Below are positions 22,563 to 33,021 of a stretch of DNA of 64,000 bases, piece after piece. Each line of letters begins with the position of its first letter. Within the stretch, counting starts at the first letter, position 1. The notes under the pieces are model-generated. The model was given only the letters and a program-made list of their open reading frames with translations. It was not told the origin of the DNA and ran no database searches. Source of the DNA: Batkoa obscura (Eukaryota; Entomophthoromycota; Entomophthoromycetes; Entomophthorales; Batkoaceae); the NCBI GenBank assembly GCA_030770535.1, contig JASVEC010000080.1:1-64000 (forward strand), in the 5' to 3' direction. Position numbers and translations under genes: made by a program.

Positions 22563-23741
22563 AATATAAATTTAAGTTAGCATAACAATTAACTTATTTG
22601 TATTTAAAATTTTAAAAATATATTTATATTTTATGCTGTAAAAATTTCAAGAATTTTTAAAATCTTCATCAAAAATTTCTAAAAATTTACTAATTTACTC
22701 CATTTTGGGCTAAATGAATGCTTTTGTGTCTTACTCAATTTAGTGATCGAATAAATCATCCTTAAAATAATAATGTTCATGTTTTGTTAACTGTATTACT
22801 TTATTGATAATTATTTATATGTATATATTTTATTCAATTATCAATATAATTTTTGTTTAATATTTATTGCTGTAGTTTTGAAATGCAGACTATTTGTACT
22901 AACATTAAAAAATATTTTTGAGTTGGACATCATTTAATCTTCCTATTTTTAGAAAAAAGATAGAACTGAGGATACTGTTCTATTCGCATGCAATATAAAA
23001 AACTTGAACTAATATATGTAAGTAATCAACAACAAAATACATAAATGAAGCTAGGATGTAGCTACTTTTATACAGTAAGAGTACATTTCGATTTTTGGTG
23101 ACCAAAGATATTGTTAAATGAGTAAGAATATTCTTTTAATACATATAATGAAATAATAATACTTTATCATGATAAAATCTGTTGCCTTGTATTATTTTTA
23201 TCTGTATATCCCTTTTTTCTAGAACAATCAATTAGAACATAATTTTATTACTCACTTATAGTTATTATGTAGCATCAAGACATGAAGATCAAAACATAGA
23301 TTATTTAAACTATTAACTAATACTTTCCTATATTTAATAAAACGGTAATTAAATATAATAATATATATTTATAATATTGAATATATTTAATAGGTAGGTA
23401 GTTACTAAACTTTCAAAATAAAATGTTAATATTAATAAAAAATTTAAAATTCATCTGATGAATCACCTTAACGATCATTAAATCAATTTCGCCGCTCATA
23501 GCCTGTTATATATATACATATATTCCACGGTCACGATACTTTTGACTTATTTAAATTGGAACTTACTCCTTGACTTGAGAACTTCTATCAGTTGAAATAT
23601 TATTCATCTAGCTTAATTGCCAACATACTTAATTAAGTAAGTGTATATTTATTTTGATGCTAAATTATATATGTACTTGAATAGAAGTTTTAATCTTGTG
23701 TTTTTGCAATATTGAATGCTTTTTGAATTTCAGAAGTAAGG

Positions 23742-23850
23742 TAAGGTGTGGCAGTATTTTTTTGATTTCATTGCTTTTTCCATTTTTCAAGCGTTATTTG
23801 AGTAGAATAATTGCTAGTAAAATTCTTAAACAAAAAAAACAACTCCATAT
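23742..23850 (+). mobile_element. 105-bp TIR element, diverged, forward orientation
   Basis: Core recognisable (TTCATTGCTTTTTCCATTTT, then AGCGTTATTTGAGT); the left end is degraded and the right end reads AACTCCATAT. Confidence 0.7.
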
Positions 23851-24272
23851 TGTAATATCTATTGTAGTAGATAAAAAGGTAATAATAACAAAACATGACA
23901 TTGTATAAATATTATAGTATAGTAATTAATAAATAATAGAAATAAAAGAAGTTTTTTTAACGATTATATACATTTATAGACTTTAAAAACCAAAATCATT
24001 TAATTTAGTTTAAGATTTATTTTTAATTCGATTTTGAAAGCTAAAATAAATATCGTAATATTATTTAAATTTAAATTATAATTCATATTTGATGTAAAAG
24101 TCAATTGTATAGTTTAGTTTTTGTTATAACTTATTTGATAAGAAACATACAGCTAAGCTAAAAATTGATGATATGGTTTAAAAGATATAAATTTCACAAT
24201 AAATTGCCATTAACTTTATAAAAAAATCTATTTAAAGTATCATGAATATGAGCAAAAGTTTATTATAAATAA

Positions 24273-25706
24273 TTAAATATCATCCTTCTCTTTATCAGTA
24301 ACAGTATGATCAAAAGCGTCCTTAAGTTCCATTTCTTTTTCAGATTCAGCTACAACAAACTCTTTACCGCTATTTTCCTTACATAGAAGCGCAATAATAA
24401 AGGTTACTGAGAGTGCACACCATAGTACAATAGATTGTATTAAGGCATAATTTGGATGTCCATTTTCCAATCGAAATTTTTCTGAGAAAGCAGCTTCAAG
24501 CTGACCAGCTGAAGCTGATATCATAGCACCTATTTGATAAGTTAATCCAGGAAAGGTACCACGTATAGAAGGTGGAGAAGATTCAGTTAAAAAGGCTGGC
24601 ACTACGCCAAAAGCACCTTGTATACAAAATTGTATTAAAAAGGCACCCAAAATTTGGATTCCATATGAGTGGACTCCAGCAAAGCCCCAAATAGGCACCA
24701 TAAATAATCCTATAAAACATATCAAGGCAATACTACGTCGACGACCAAAATATTCGGAATACCAACCAACTAATATACCACCAATAATAGCACCAATATT
24801 TTGGACAATTACAGTAATAGATACTTGTGAAGGTGTATAATCTAATTGAGCTTTAAGGTAAGTTGGGAAAAGATCTTGAGAACCATGGGACATAAAACTA
24901 ATGGAAGTCATAAACAAAATCATTTGAATACATAATAACCAATGTTTTTTAAATACTATAGCAACATCCTTAATCCAACTTTTTGCACTTCCTCCAATCT
25001 TTTCTTTTTGTTTCTCTTTCTCTTGTTTCCAAGCTTCAGACTCAGGTACAAAAAATCGGATTATTATACATAATAAAGCTGGACAGCTACCAATATAAAA
25101 TAAGGGTCGCCATCCAATATTTGGAAATACTGCCCAATAAACTAGGGCTGCTAATAAGTAACCAGCTGCATAGCCTTGCTGTAATATACCAGAGAATACC
25201 CCTCTTGCTTCCGCTGGCAAAGATTCCATAGCCAAAGAAGCACCTAAACCCCATTCGCCACCCATACAAATACCAAAAATTGCACGTATAATAATAAATT
25301 GAGTCAAATTAGTAACAAAGCCAGTACATAAACCCATGACTGAAAATAATATAACATCAATCATTAAAGGTATTCTTCGTCCAAACCTATCAGCCAATAA
25401 TCCAAAAATTAAAGCACCAACAGGACGTAACAATAATGTCATTGTTATACCAGTGGACATTTCAGTATCACTATAACCTAAGTCTTGACCAATATCATGT
25501 AAAGCAAAAGAAACTAAATGAAAATCAAAGGCATCTAATGACCAACCTAGAAATGCAGCTGTAAAAGCTAAAGCTTGAGCTTTATTTAAACTACAAATGA
25601 TTGAAAATGGATTTTGGACTGGCTTTGGTTTAGCAATTATAAAATCGTACCATCTCTCCCGTTTCTTTGCTTCTTCTACTTTTAATATTTCATTGTTTTT
25701 GCCCAT
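24273..25706 (-). CDS. JEN-type monocarboxylate/H+ symporter (MFS), copy 2
   Basis: A 477-residue single-exon paralogue of the gene at 20583-22025, collinear along its whole length including the DRFGRR motif and the long ESEAWKQEKEKQ loop. The JEN signature reads SFMSHGSQDLFPT (residues 270-282): its first position is Ser (AGT) where copy 1 and the family have Asn. The rest of the motif is unchanged and the frame is intact, so the protein is probably made. The altered residue could change transport range or rate, but that is inference. The C-terminal cytosolic tail differs most between copies. Confidence 0.92.
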   Translation of the reverse strand: MGKNNEILKVEEAKKRERWYDFIIAKPKPVQNPFSIICSLNKAQALAFTAAFLGWSLDAFDFHLVSFALHDIGQDLGYSDTEMSTGITMTLLLRPVGALIFGLLADRFGRRIPLMIDVILFSVMGLCTGFVTNLTQFIIIRAIFGICMGGEWGLGASLAMESLPAEARGVFSGILQQGYAAGYLLAALVYWAVFPNIGWRPLFYIGSCPALLCIIIRFFVPESEAWKQEKEKQKEKIGGSAKSWIKDVAIVFKKHWLLCIQMILFMTSISFMSHGSQDLFPTYLKAQLDYTPSQVSITVIVQNIGAIIGGILVGWYSEYFGRRRSIALICFIGLFMVPIWGFAGVHSYGIQILGAFLIQFCIQGAFGVVPAFLTESSPPSIRGTFPGLTYQIGAMISASAGQLEAAFSEKFRLENGHPNYALIQSIVLWCALSVTFIIALLCKENSGKEFVVAESEKEMELKDAFDHTVTDKEKDDI

Positions 25707-26231
25707 TAAAGTTTATGTTGATAAACAAGGTAAAAAGTTTTTGTTTTTTATAATAACTCGAGTTCCTTTATATACTCATTTAATGACAATTGTTTCGTTT
25801 CAAGTTTTGGACTTTAAATTTAAGGTTCCTTATAAAGGCATTTACTCATTTACAAACTAAAATTTTGGATACATTATGCTATTTGGTCTATTTTTATCAA
25901 GTTAAATTTTATTTTTGTCAATTTTTAGCAATAATGAATTCAAGCCCATTGTCTAATTTAACTTTAAATAATAAAATTGAAAATCTCCTGCTATAAAAAG
26001 GGGATCGATGAACGGAGTGTTCAACCTAAAATAATAATTGCATAAATTAATAGCTATACAAAGATACATAATAATAGTACTACTGGGATTTGAAAATAAA
26101 TTGTTCATAGTGTCATGCATATTATGAAGTTTTATTTTTCGACAAAAGTACATTCTGTATTATTGCTTTTATGTACAGTTTTTCTAAATTTTAGCATAAG
26201 GACGCAACGTTTATCTTGTATTACTTGCAGC

Positions 26232-26335
26232 ATATAGAGATGTATTTTTTTGTTTAAGAATTTCACTAATAATATTTCTGCTTAAATAATGCTTGAAAAT
26301 GCAAAAATCATGAAGCTAAAAAAATATCCCCATAT
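26232..26335 (-). mobile_element. 105-bp TIR element, reverse orientation
   Basis: Ends ATATAGAGATGT and ATATCCCCATAT; core diverged but alignable. Confidence 0.75.
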
Positions 26336-26678
26336 ATTTTTTGATTTTATCAAATTACCACACACTAGAAATTCTTATAAACAATAAACTAAAATAAAAA
26401 GACAGAGCTGTTACAGCTCTATTGTAACCTAATTTGTAGCGATTTTTAGAGCCAATTGTTTGATTATTCGAGTTTTTTGGATCCTGACCCTTAGATTTTA
26501 ACTTAACTTTAGTTAAATTCTACTGTAAAAATAAACAGTTAATTAGGTTGCAATAGAGTTGCAACTGTAATTATAATTTCATTCTTAACAAATACCGCTT
26601 TTCTAACTAATGTTTTTATATAATATTTTTATAGTATTTATTATATAATTTCTTGAAATGATATTGAACAAGTATTTG

Positions 26679-26782
26679 TATAGTGGTGTGTTTTTTTATT
26701 CAAGAATTTTATTAACAATCTTTCTGTTCAAATAACGGTTAAAAATCGAAAAAGTGATGAGACCAAAAAAATATCCACATAT
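26679..26782 (-). mobile_element. 105-bp TIR element, diverged, reverse orientation
   Basis: Core CAAGAATTTTATTAACAATC and AAAGTGATGAGACC match the family; both ends carry substitutions. Confidence 0.65.
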
Positions 26783-26980
26783 ATTAAACTTTATCTTTTA
26801 AAATTTACTTATTTTATAAATATTATTTATAAATTAATAAATTATAATTCTAAAATAAAAAAACTGAGTAAAAGTTTTGATTATTTAGCAAAACAACATT
26901 ACATTTTTTCAACTTAAAAATTAAATTAAAATAGCATTCTACAAAATTTATTAAATAGATTTATAACTAGTTCAAACTTT

Positions 26981-27085
26981 TAAGTGGGGATATATTTTTT
27001 TGTTTAAAAATCTTACTAAAATTTTTTCGCTCGAATAGCGTTTAAAAAATGGAAAAAGTAATGAAACCAAAAAAGATCTCCAAAT
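26981..27085 (-). mobile_element. 105-bp TIR element, diverged, reverse orientation
   Basis: GGGGATAT left end; core includes GCTCGAATAGCG and GGAAAAAGTAATGAAACC; the right end is degraded. Confidence 0.7.
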
Positions 27086-28088
27086 GCAAGGCTTTTTGCA
27101 AAAAGATCAAAATTTTTATTTAATTTTTTTACTTTATAATATCTTCATTTAAGCTATTAAATACTTTATTTAGTTATATAAATTTATGTGTAAAGTAACA
27201 GCTTATGATAATTAAATAAGCAGATTTTTCTTTCAAAATGTATATTTTTAAGTCATAATATTCAATGCTATTACTATTGTGATTTTTTAATACTGTTAGA
27301 AAAATAAAGTTGTAGTTTAAAAAAACCTATTATATTATTATTACAGTCTGTTGCTTTGCACATAAAATTATTTAAAATAAATCAAATCGTAAAAGCGTTA
27401 TAGAGTAAAAAGGTCGGATAAAAGTTTTGATTACCATTTAGTAAAATACTTTTATATTTATTCCAATTTAAGTTTAAATTGGAGTTATAAAATCGATCTA
27501 ATAAGACAAACTGCATAGAAAATTACTTAATCAGTTAAAAAAATGTTCCAGAAGATGGATTTAAGTTATATAAATTATAACAGAGTAAACAACTTATCTA
27601 ACATGGTTAAGGGTGTAATCTTTGACAGGTCACTATCCTGTCTTTTATTAAGAGCATCGTTTAGTATAGCCTTAGCTTAACTACATATGCCAAAAAGTAT
27701 ATATAACTAATACAAAGTTAATAACATAGATATTCATACTATCAAATAGGATGTAAAAACAATATTTGATATATTTTTATTTTTATTGAACTTTATTTCG
27801 CCGCTTCTTATTTTGAAGATAATCCCAAGCATTAAAATCTAGGAAGTTTTAAAGTAATTAGCCCAAAGCTTGGTATAGAAAGTAAGTCTACGACCAACTA
27901 AAATTAATCAGTCTGATCTTTCAATTAAAGGGTTTTTATTATGGAAGTGCAGTTTAGACTTTCAGATTATGATTTTCTGGAGGCGCAGTTTAAATTTTAA
28001 AATTAAAAAGGTATATAATCGTGGTAATGTGAATCTGCTTCTATCAACAAATTCTATTTTTCCCAAAAGCTACAGTGCTCCAACGACC

Positions 28089-29399
28089 ATGTTACCGTTA
28101 CTTATCAGTAATTTTATTATTGTAAACTTTTCAATAGCTAATACTATTATGCCTGAAGAAGGAAATAAACAACAATTTACATGGATGGCCTATGGTGCTA
28201 CAATCAGAGTATGGGGAAAAAGAGGTACCTTTGGTGCCAACCGCTTAATTGCTAGAAAGGATCTTATGCGTATTGCTGCTAATATTGCACGTTTTGAACC
28301 TGTAATCATGATTGTTAATGATTCAAAGGATAAAGCTGAAGCTAAAAAGTTCTTAGATCAAGTTGTCCTTGAACCTATTAGTGCATTGTCTGATTCTTAT
28401 GAAGATGGTGCTATTTTTACTGGTGGTAAATCGTTGCCCGAGATCCAACTTAGTAATATACAATTTGTTATTCAACCTGTAGATGATCTATGGATTCGTG
28501 ATACAAGTGCTATTTTTGTTACCGATTCCAACCAGTTACTGTATGGTGTAAACTTTAATTTCAATGGTTGGGGTCAAAGTGATACTGGAGCCAAAGGATG
28601 GAAAGAAGACAAAAATAAGGCTGCTAATGGTATTCAATACCAGCCTATTGAAAACGATCAAAATATTGCTGATTTCACTATAAGTCAAACAAAAGCTATT
28701 AAAATATCAACTTGGCTTGTTATGGAAGGAGGTGGTATTGAAGTAGATGGAAAAGGTACAGCTATATGTACCGAAAGTTGCATTATTAATTCCAATCGCA
28801 ATCCAGGGAAAACTAAGGCAGATATAGAGCTGGAACTTGAACGTACCCTTGGCGTCAAGAAGGTGTTATGGTTGCCAGGCGTTAAAGCTAAAGATATTAC
28901 AGATGCACACATTGATTTTTATGCACGTTTCTCTGGAAATGGGCACATTATCTATACCTTAGATAATGATCCCAGCTCGCCTGATTATAAACCAACCTTA
29001 TTTAACAAACAAATTTTACAGAACATTACTGATGTGTCTCAAAATAAGCTGATTCCAGTTCCATTAAACACACCTGACCTTTTACTAGTACGTTCAACAG
29101 TTATAGCAAGAAATGGTTGGAGTCACAATAGTACCAACTTTAATAGTGATGTCTTTGCAGCAAGTTATGTTGGCTTCCATGCTGGTGAGAAATATGTATT
29201 AATGTCTCAATATGGTGACCCTAATGCTGATCTCGTTGCATTTAAAACTTTGAAGGATTTGTTTAAGGGTAAGTTGATTATACAAATCACGGTGGATGGG
29301 ATTTCTAACGGTGGAGGTACAATTCATTGCTCTACCCAACAATCCCCTTTAATACAAAGAAAGGAGAGTTGTCCAATTCGAAACGAACATTCTGATTAA
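28089..29399 (+). CDS. Peptidylarginine/agmatine deiminase family protein
   Basis: Guanidine-group hydrolase of the family joining agmatine deiminase and the Porphyromonas-type peptidylarginine deiminase. From the Met at 28089 it is 436 residues. The first 19 (MLPLLISNFIIVNFSIANT) look like a signal peptide, so it may be secreted; the open frame extends 40 codons further up to 27969 but without a leader-like start. Active-site segments are all present: DLWIRDTSA (from residue 132), EGGGIEVDGKGT, the histidine of DAHIDF (274) and the nucleophilic cysteine of GGGTIHCSTQQ (414). Whether it acts on agmatine, free arginine or protein arginine cannot be told; the leader favours an extracellular role. 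The 3' two thirds plus the 3' flank are duplicated in tandem just downstream. Confidence 0.88.
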   Translation: MLPLLISNFIIVNFSIANTIMPEEGNKQQFTWMAYGATIRVWGKRGTFGANRLIARKDLMRIAANIARFEPVIMIVNDSKDKAEAKKFLDQVVLEPISALSDSYEDGAIFTGGKSLPEIQLSNIQFVIQPVDDLWIRDTSAIFVTDSNQLLYGVNFNFNGWGQSDTGAKGWKEDKNKAANGIQYQPIENDQNIADFTISQTKAIKISTWLVMEGGGIEVDGKGTAICTESCIINSNRNPGKTKADIELELERTLGVKKVLWLPGVKAKDITDAHIDFYARFSGNGHIIYTLDNDPSSPDYKPTLFNKQILQNITDVSQNKLIPVPLNTPDLLLVRSTVIARNGWSHNSTNFNSDVFAASYVGFHAGEKYVLMSQYGDPNADLVAFKTLKDLFKGKLIIQITVDGISNGGGTIHCSTQQSPLIQRKESCPIRNEHSD

Positions 29400-29823
29400 A
29401 TATATGACCTTATTGTAACTTAAATCAACAAAATTAATAAAAAAAATTAAGTATCAAATTTTGAATTGGTTTTATGTTTTTTTAATTAAACTATTTACGC
29501 TAATTTTTTCTTTAACTTTTAAAAGTACATAAATGTATATGAACGTTAAAAGAATTCCTCTATTTTATTTTTCTAACATTACTTACAAATCACTGCTATT
29601 ATGTTAATGCATTGTTATTTTTATATACTTATTTGCTTCAATAATATAAAAAGTATTGAAATGATAATAACAGTAATGTTTTTATCTACATTGATACTTT
29701 GTCCTCTCTTTATGAAATGTGAAGGTTAGAAAAATCTAAGCTAAACTTTAAAATAGAAATAATATTCTCAAACAATTTATTAAAACAATAAGATATTTGT
29801 TTATTCATATGCAGATATACTTT
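28482..29823. repeat. Tandem duplication, unit 1 (1342 bp)
   Basis: From within the deiminase gene (GATGATCTATGG) through its 3' flank to the T-run of a TIR-element end (CATATGCAGATATAC). Repeated directly at 29824-31164 with only about a dozen differences. Confidence 0.95.
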
Positions 29824-30741
29824 GATGATCTATGGATTCGTGATACAAGTGCTATTTTTGTTACCGATTCCAACCAGTTACTGTATGGTGTAAACTTTAA
29901 TTTCAATGGTTGGGGTCAAAGTGATACTGGAGCCAAAGGATGGAAAGAAGACAAAAATAAGGCTGCCAATGGTATTCAATACCAGCCTATTGAAAATGAT
30001 CAAAATATTGCTGATTTCACTATAAGTCAAACAAAAGCTATTAAAATATCAACTTGGCTTGTTATGGAAGGAGGTGGTATTGAAGTAGATGGAAAAGGTA
30101 CAGCTATATGTACCGAAAGTTGCATTATTAATTCCAATCGCAATCCAGGGAAAACTAAGGCAGATATAGAGCTGGAACTTGAACGTACCCTTGGCGTCAA
30201 GAAGGTGTTATGGTTGCCAGGCGTTAAAGCTAAAGATATTACAGATGCACACATTGATTTTTATGCACGTTTCTCTGGAAATGGGCACATTATCTATACC
30301 TTAGATAATGATCCCAGCTCGCCTGATTACAAACCAACCTTACTTAACAAACAAATTTTACAGAACATCACTGATGCGTCTCAAAATAAGCTGATTCCAG
30401 TTCCATTAAACACACCTGACCTTTTACTAGTACGTTCAACAGTTACAGCAAGAAATGGTTGGAGTCACAATAGTACCAACTTTAATAGTGATGTCTTTGC
30501 AGCAAGTTATGTTGGCTTCCATGCTGGTGAGAAATATGTATTAATGTCTCAATATGGTGACCCTAATGCTGATCTCGTTGCATTTAAAACTTTGAAGGAT
30601 TTGTTTAAGGGTAAGTTGATTATACAAATCACGGTGGATGGGATTTCTAACGGTGGAGGTACAATTCATTGCTCTACCCAACAATCCCCTTTAATACAAA
30701 GAAAGGAGAGTTGTCCAATTCGAAACGAACATTCTGATTAA
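29797..30741 (+). pseudogene. 5'-truncated tandem copy of the deiminase gene
   Basis: Homology begins at 29824 (GATGATCTATGG, residue 132 of the parent) and runs to the same stop, keeping the catalytic His and Cys. The frame reaches back to an ATG at 29797 in duplicated flank, giving 314 residues, but the leader and the first 130 residues, including part of the fold, are gone. No promoter was copied. About 1% divergence with three amino-acid changes (Phe to Leu, Val to Ala, Ile to Thr) indicates a recent duplication. It is probably a pseudogene, though it could be transcribed by read-through. Confidence 0.85.
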
Positions 30742-31164
30742 ATATATGACCTTATTGTAACTTAAATCAACAAAATTAATAAAAAAAATTAAGTATCAAA
30801 TTTTGAATTGGTTTTATGTTTTTTTAATTAAACTATTTACGCTAATTTTTTCTTTAGTTTTTAAAAGTACATAAATTTATATGAACGTTAAAAGAATTCC
30901 TCTATTTTATTTTTCTAACATTACTTACAGATCACTGCTATTATGTTAATGCATTGTTATTTTTATATACTTATTTGCTTCAATAATATAAAAAGTATTG
31001 AAATGATAATAACAGTAATGTTTTTATCTACATTGATACTTTGTCCTCTCTTTATGAAATGTAAAGGTTAGAAAATCTAAGCTAAACTTTAAAATAGAAA
31101 TAATGTTCTCAAACAATTTATTAAAACAATAAGATATTTGTTTATTCATATGCAGATATACTTT
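29824..31164. repeat. Tandem duplication, unit 2
   Basis: Second copy of the 1342-bp unit, one base shorter because of an A-run indel near 31070. Its end lies inside the TIR element at 31148-31246. Confidence 0.95.
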
Positions 31165-31246
31165 TTTAAGGATTTTACTAGTAATTTTTCCACTCAAATA
31201 GCGCTTAGAAAGTGCAAAAAGTGATGGACTAAAAATATTCCCATAT
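31148..31246 (-). mobile_element. TIR element at the duplication breakpoint, reverse orientation
   Basis: Core TTAAGGATTTTACTAGTAAT and CACTCAAATAGCGCTTAG. Its first 17 or so bases are also present at 29807-29823, next to the unit 1/unit 2 junction, so the duplication broke inside this element's T-run. Confidence 0.8.
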
Positions 31247-31264
31247 TCAGAAACTAAATTTATA

Positions 31265-31368
31265 ATATGGGGGGTGTTTTTTTGATTTCATTACTTTTTC
31301 CATTTTTCAAGTGCTATTTGAGTAGAATAATTACTAGTAAAATTCTTAAAAAAATACATCCCCATATA
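31265..31368 (+). mobile_element. 105-bp TIR element, forward orientation
   Basis: ATATGGGGGGTGTTT left end, ACATCCCCATAT right end, intact core. Lies 18 bp from the oppositely oriented copy at 31148. Confidence 0.88.
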
Positions 31369-31863
31369 ATAAAATTAAATTAATCATATATAATTATTTC
31401 TATCCCTTTCAAAACATCAAGTGATCTTTAAATATTCTATTATAATCATATTTGTCACACTTTAACCAATGAATGCATTAGATATAGCTTATATAGTTGG
31501 CAATTTTCTATCGATTTTTCAAATTAATTTTTACAAGATTTCATAAAAATTTTACTTCTGATTTTTTTAAACGTTAACACTCAAAGAAGCAAAAACAAAA
31601 ATATCAACATAAAACAAGGGTATTAAAAAGATAGAAAAAAATACAATAAATAAATTATATTTTATACTTCAAAAATTCAAATTGAATTTCTTAAGATTGA
31701 CAATTTAGCCTTGAACTAGTATCTAGTATTTACTTGGAATAAAATTAAATATCCTTAAAAAAATGACAAAAAAAAGTGGTTGATTATAGACTTAAAAAAA
31801 AGAAATGAGAGAGAATAGAGAGATAACAAAAATGTATGAAAAAAGATAAACTTAAACTAAAGT

Positions 31864-33021
31864 TTAGGGCTTCGGTTGTTGTCGAGTAATATAGTAATAA
31901 GCTCCTTGTTCCAAAGAAAGATGAGGACATGGATTTACTTTGGGATGTTTTTTTAAAAATTCTTTAACATTATAAATATACCTTGGAGTACCAAAATATC
32001 CAATATCCAACTCACAAGGTGAAATCGTTGAAAAGGGGCTACCGCCTTTTATTTTCTTTCTTGTCCTACTTGGAGGGAATCCATCATCCCCTGGCATTTT
32101 AGGGCCTGGATCCCCTGTTATTGGATTCCATTGAATATCATAAGCAACAATATCTAAAACTAAAGCATATAATGGGTAATCTTTCTGAATGATTTTAACA
32201 ACATCATCTAATCTAACAAAATTCAACCTCTTTTTAAAAAAATCTTTTGGTCCTTGTCGATTATTTTTGGGCATATCTGGAGTTGTATTAGCATAAATCA
32301 TTTTTTCCATTATAGGCCACATACGTTCTTTATAATATTGATTTAATGATAACCTAAATATAGTGGGATATAATTCTACAAAATAATTTTGTCGATTAAA
32401 TATAGGTAAAAAATGTTGTAATTGATAATCTAATATCATAAAACCTTTATCTAAATGATCTGGTAATAATACACTATATAAGGGTATAAATCCTAATGCT
32501 TTTTTTAAGGCTATCTTTTCTTCTTCACTTAACTTGACCTTTCTATTAGTAATGGAATTTGATGATAATGTATTTGTTGTATCTGATTCTGTTTGTGAAT
32601 AAACATTAACTTGTTGAATAGTAATATTCTCTTGTGGATGCTCTAAAGAAATAGAAAGTAGCCTTTTACGTCTTTTGTCATTTTGAGATAATGGAGATGG
32701 TGTACTTGTATTAGTTGTATTAATACTTGCTTCTTCATTTTGCATATATTTTGACAAACTCTTTTGTGTTAACTTTCTCTTTTTAACTTTGGTTTTTTCT
32801 CTTAATATAACTCCATTTTTCTTTCCATTAAATTGTATTTCGGATTTACCTGGCTTCAGCAATATATCAAACCCATTGATATTGTTACAATAATCAATTA
32901 TATGGCTTTTACAAGCTTGTTGAATGACTTCATTACTTGTCAATAAATGAGGTGTTAAATCTGAATTATTCCTAATTGAAGCATCTGCTTTATCTGTTAT
33001 TAATAAATCTACAATGGTCAT
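31864..33021 (-). CDS. Unknown protein, ankyrin-like N-terminus, probably missing upstream exons
   Basis: A 385-residue open frame. The first about 35 residues (TIVDLLITDKADASIRNN and on to SDLTP) have the spacing of an ankyrin repeat: IVxLLI, a KADASIRN turn, then TP. Upstream of the ATG, an AG before TTTACTGGAAATAAT would extend this to FTGNNMTIVDLL, completing the repeat, so the true gene likely starts in earlier exons between about 33.05 and 34 kb. The middle (about 70-165) is basic and low-complexity, with nuclear-signal-like clusters (KVKKRK, DKRRKR). The C-terminal half (about 170-385) is globular with many aromatic residues and a family I do not recognise. Function unknown. Confidence 0.6.
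   Translation of the reverse strand: MTIVDLLITDKADASIRNNSDLTPHLLTSNEVIQQACKSHIIDYCNNINGFDILLKPGKSEIQFNGKKNGVILREKTKVKKRKLTQKSLSKYMQNEEASINTTNTSTPSPLSQNDKRRKRLLSISLEHPQENITIQQVNVYSQTESDTTNTLSSNSITNRKVKLSEEEKIALKKALGFIPLYSVLLPDHLDKGFMILDYQLQHFLPIFNRQNYFVELYPTIFRLSLNQYYKERMWPIMEKMIYANTTPDMPKNNRQGPKDFFKKRLNFVRLDDVVKIIQKDYPLYALVLDIVAYDIQWNPITGDPGPKMPGDDGFPPSRTRKKIKGGSPFSTISPCELDIGYFGTPRYIYNVKEFLKKHPKVNPCPHLSLEQGAYYYITRQQPKP

Larger units (their letters stand above)
22026..24272. other. Spacer between the two JEN genes
   Basis: AT-rich, with a T-rich minisatellite at 22502-22562 and one TIR element at 23742-23850. No gene supported; short frames here are repeat-derived. Confidence 0.5.
25707..28088. 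other. Intergenic region with three TIR elements
   Basis: Divergent promoter region between JEN copy 2 (-) and the deiminase (+). Contains three elements of the 105-bp family, all in reverse orientation, at 26232, 26679 and 26981. No gene seen. Confidence 0.5.
30742..31863. other. Intergenic region with a head-to-head TIR element pair
   Basis: Contains the second copy of the deiminase 3' flank and two inverted TIR elements (31148-31246 and 31265-31368), then AT-rich sequence to the convergent gene at 31864. Confidence 0.6.
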
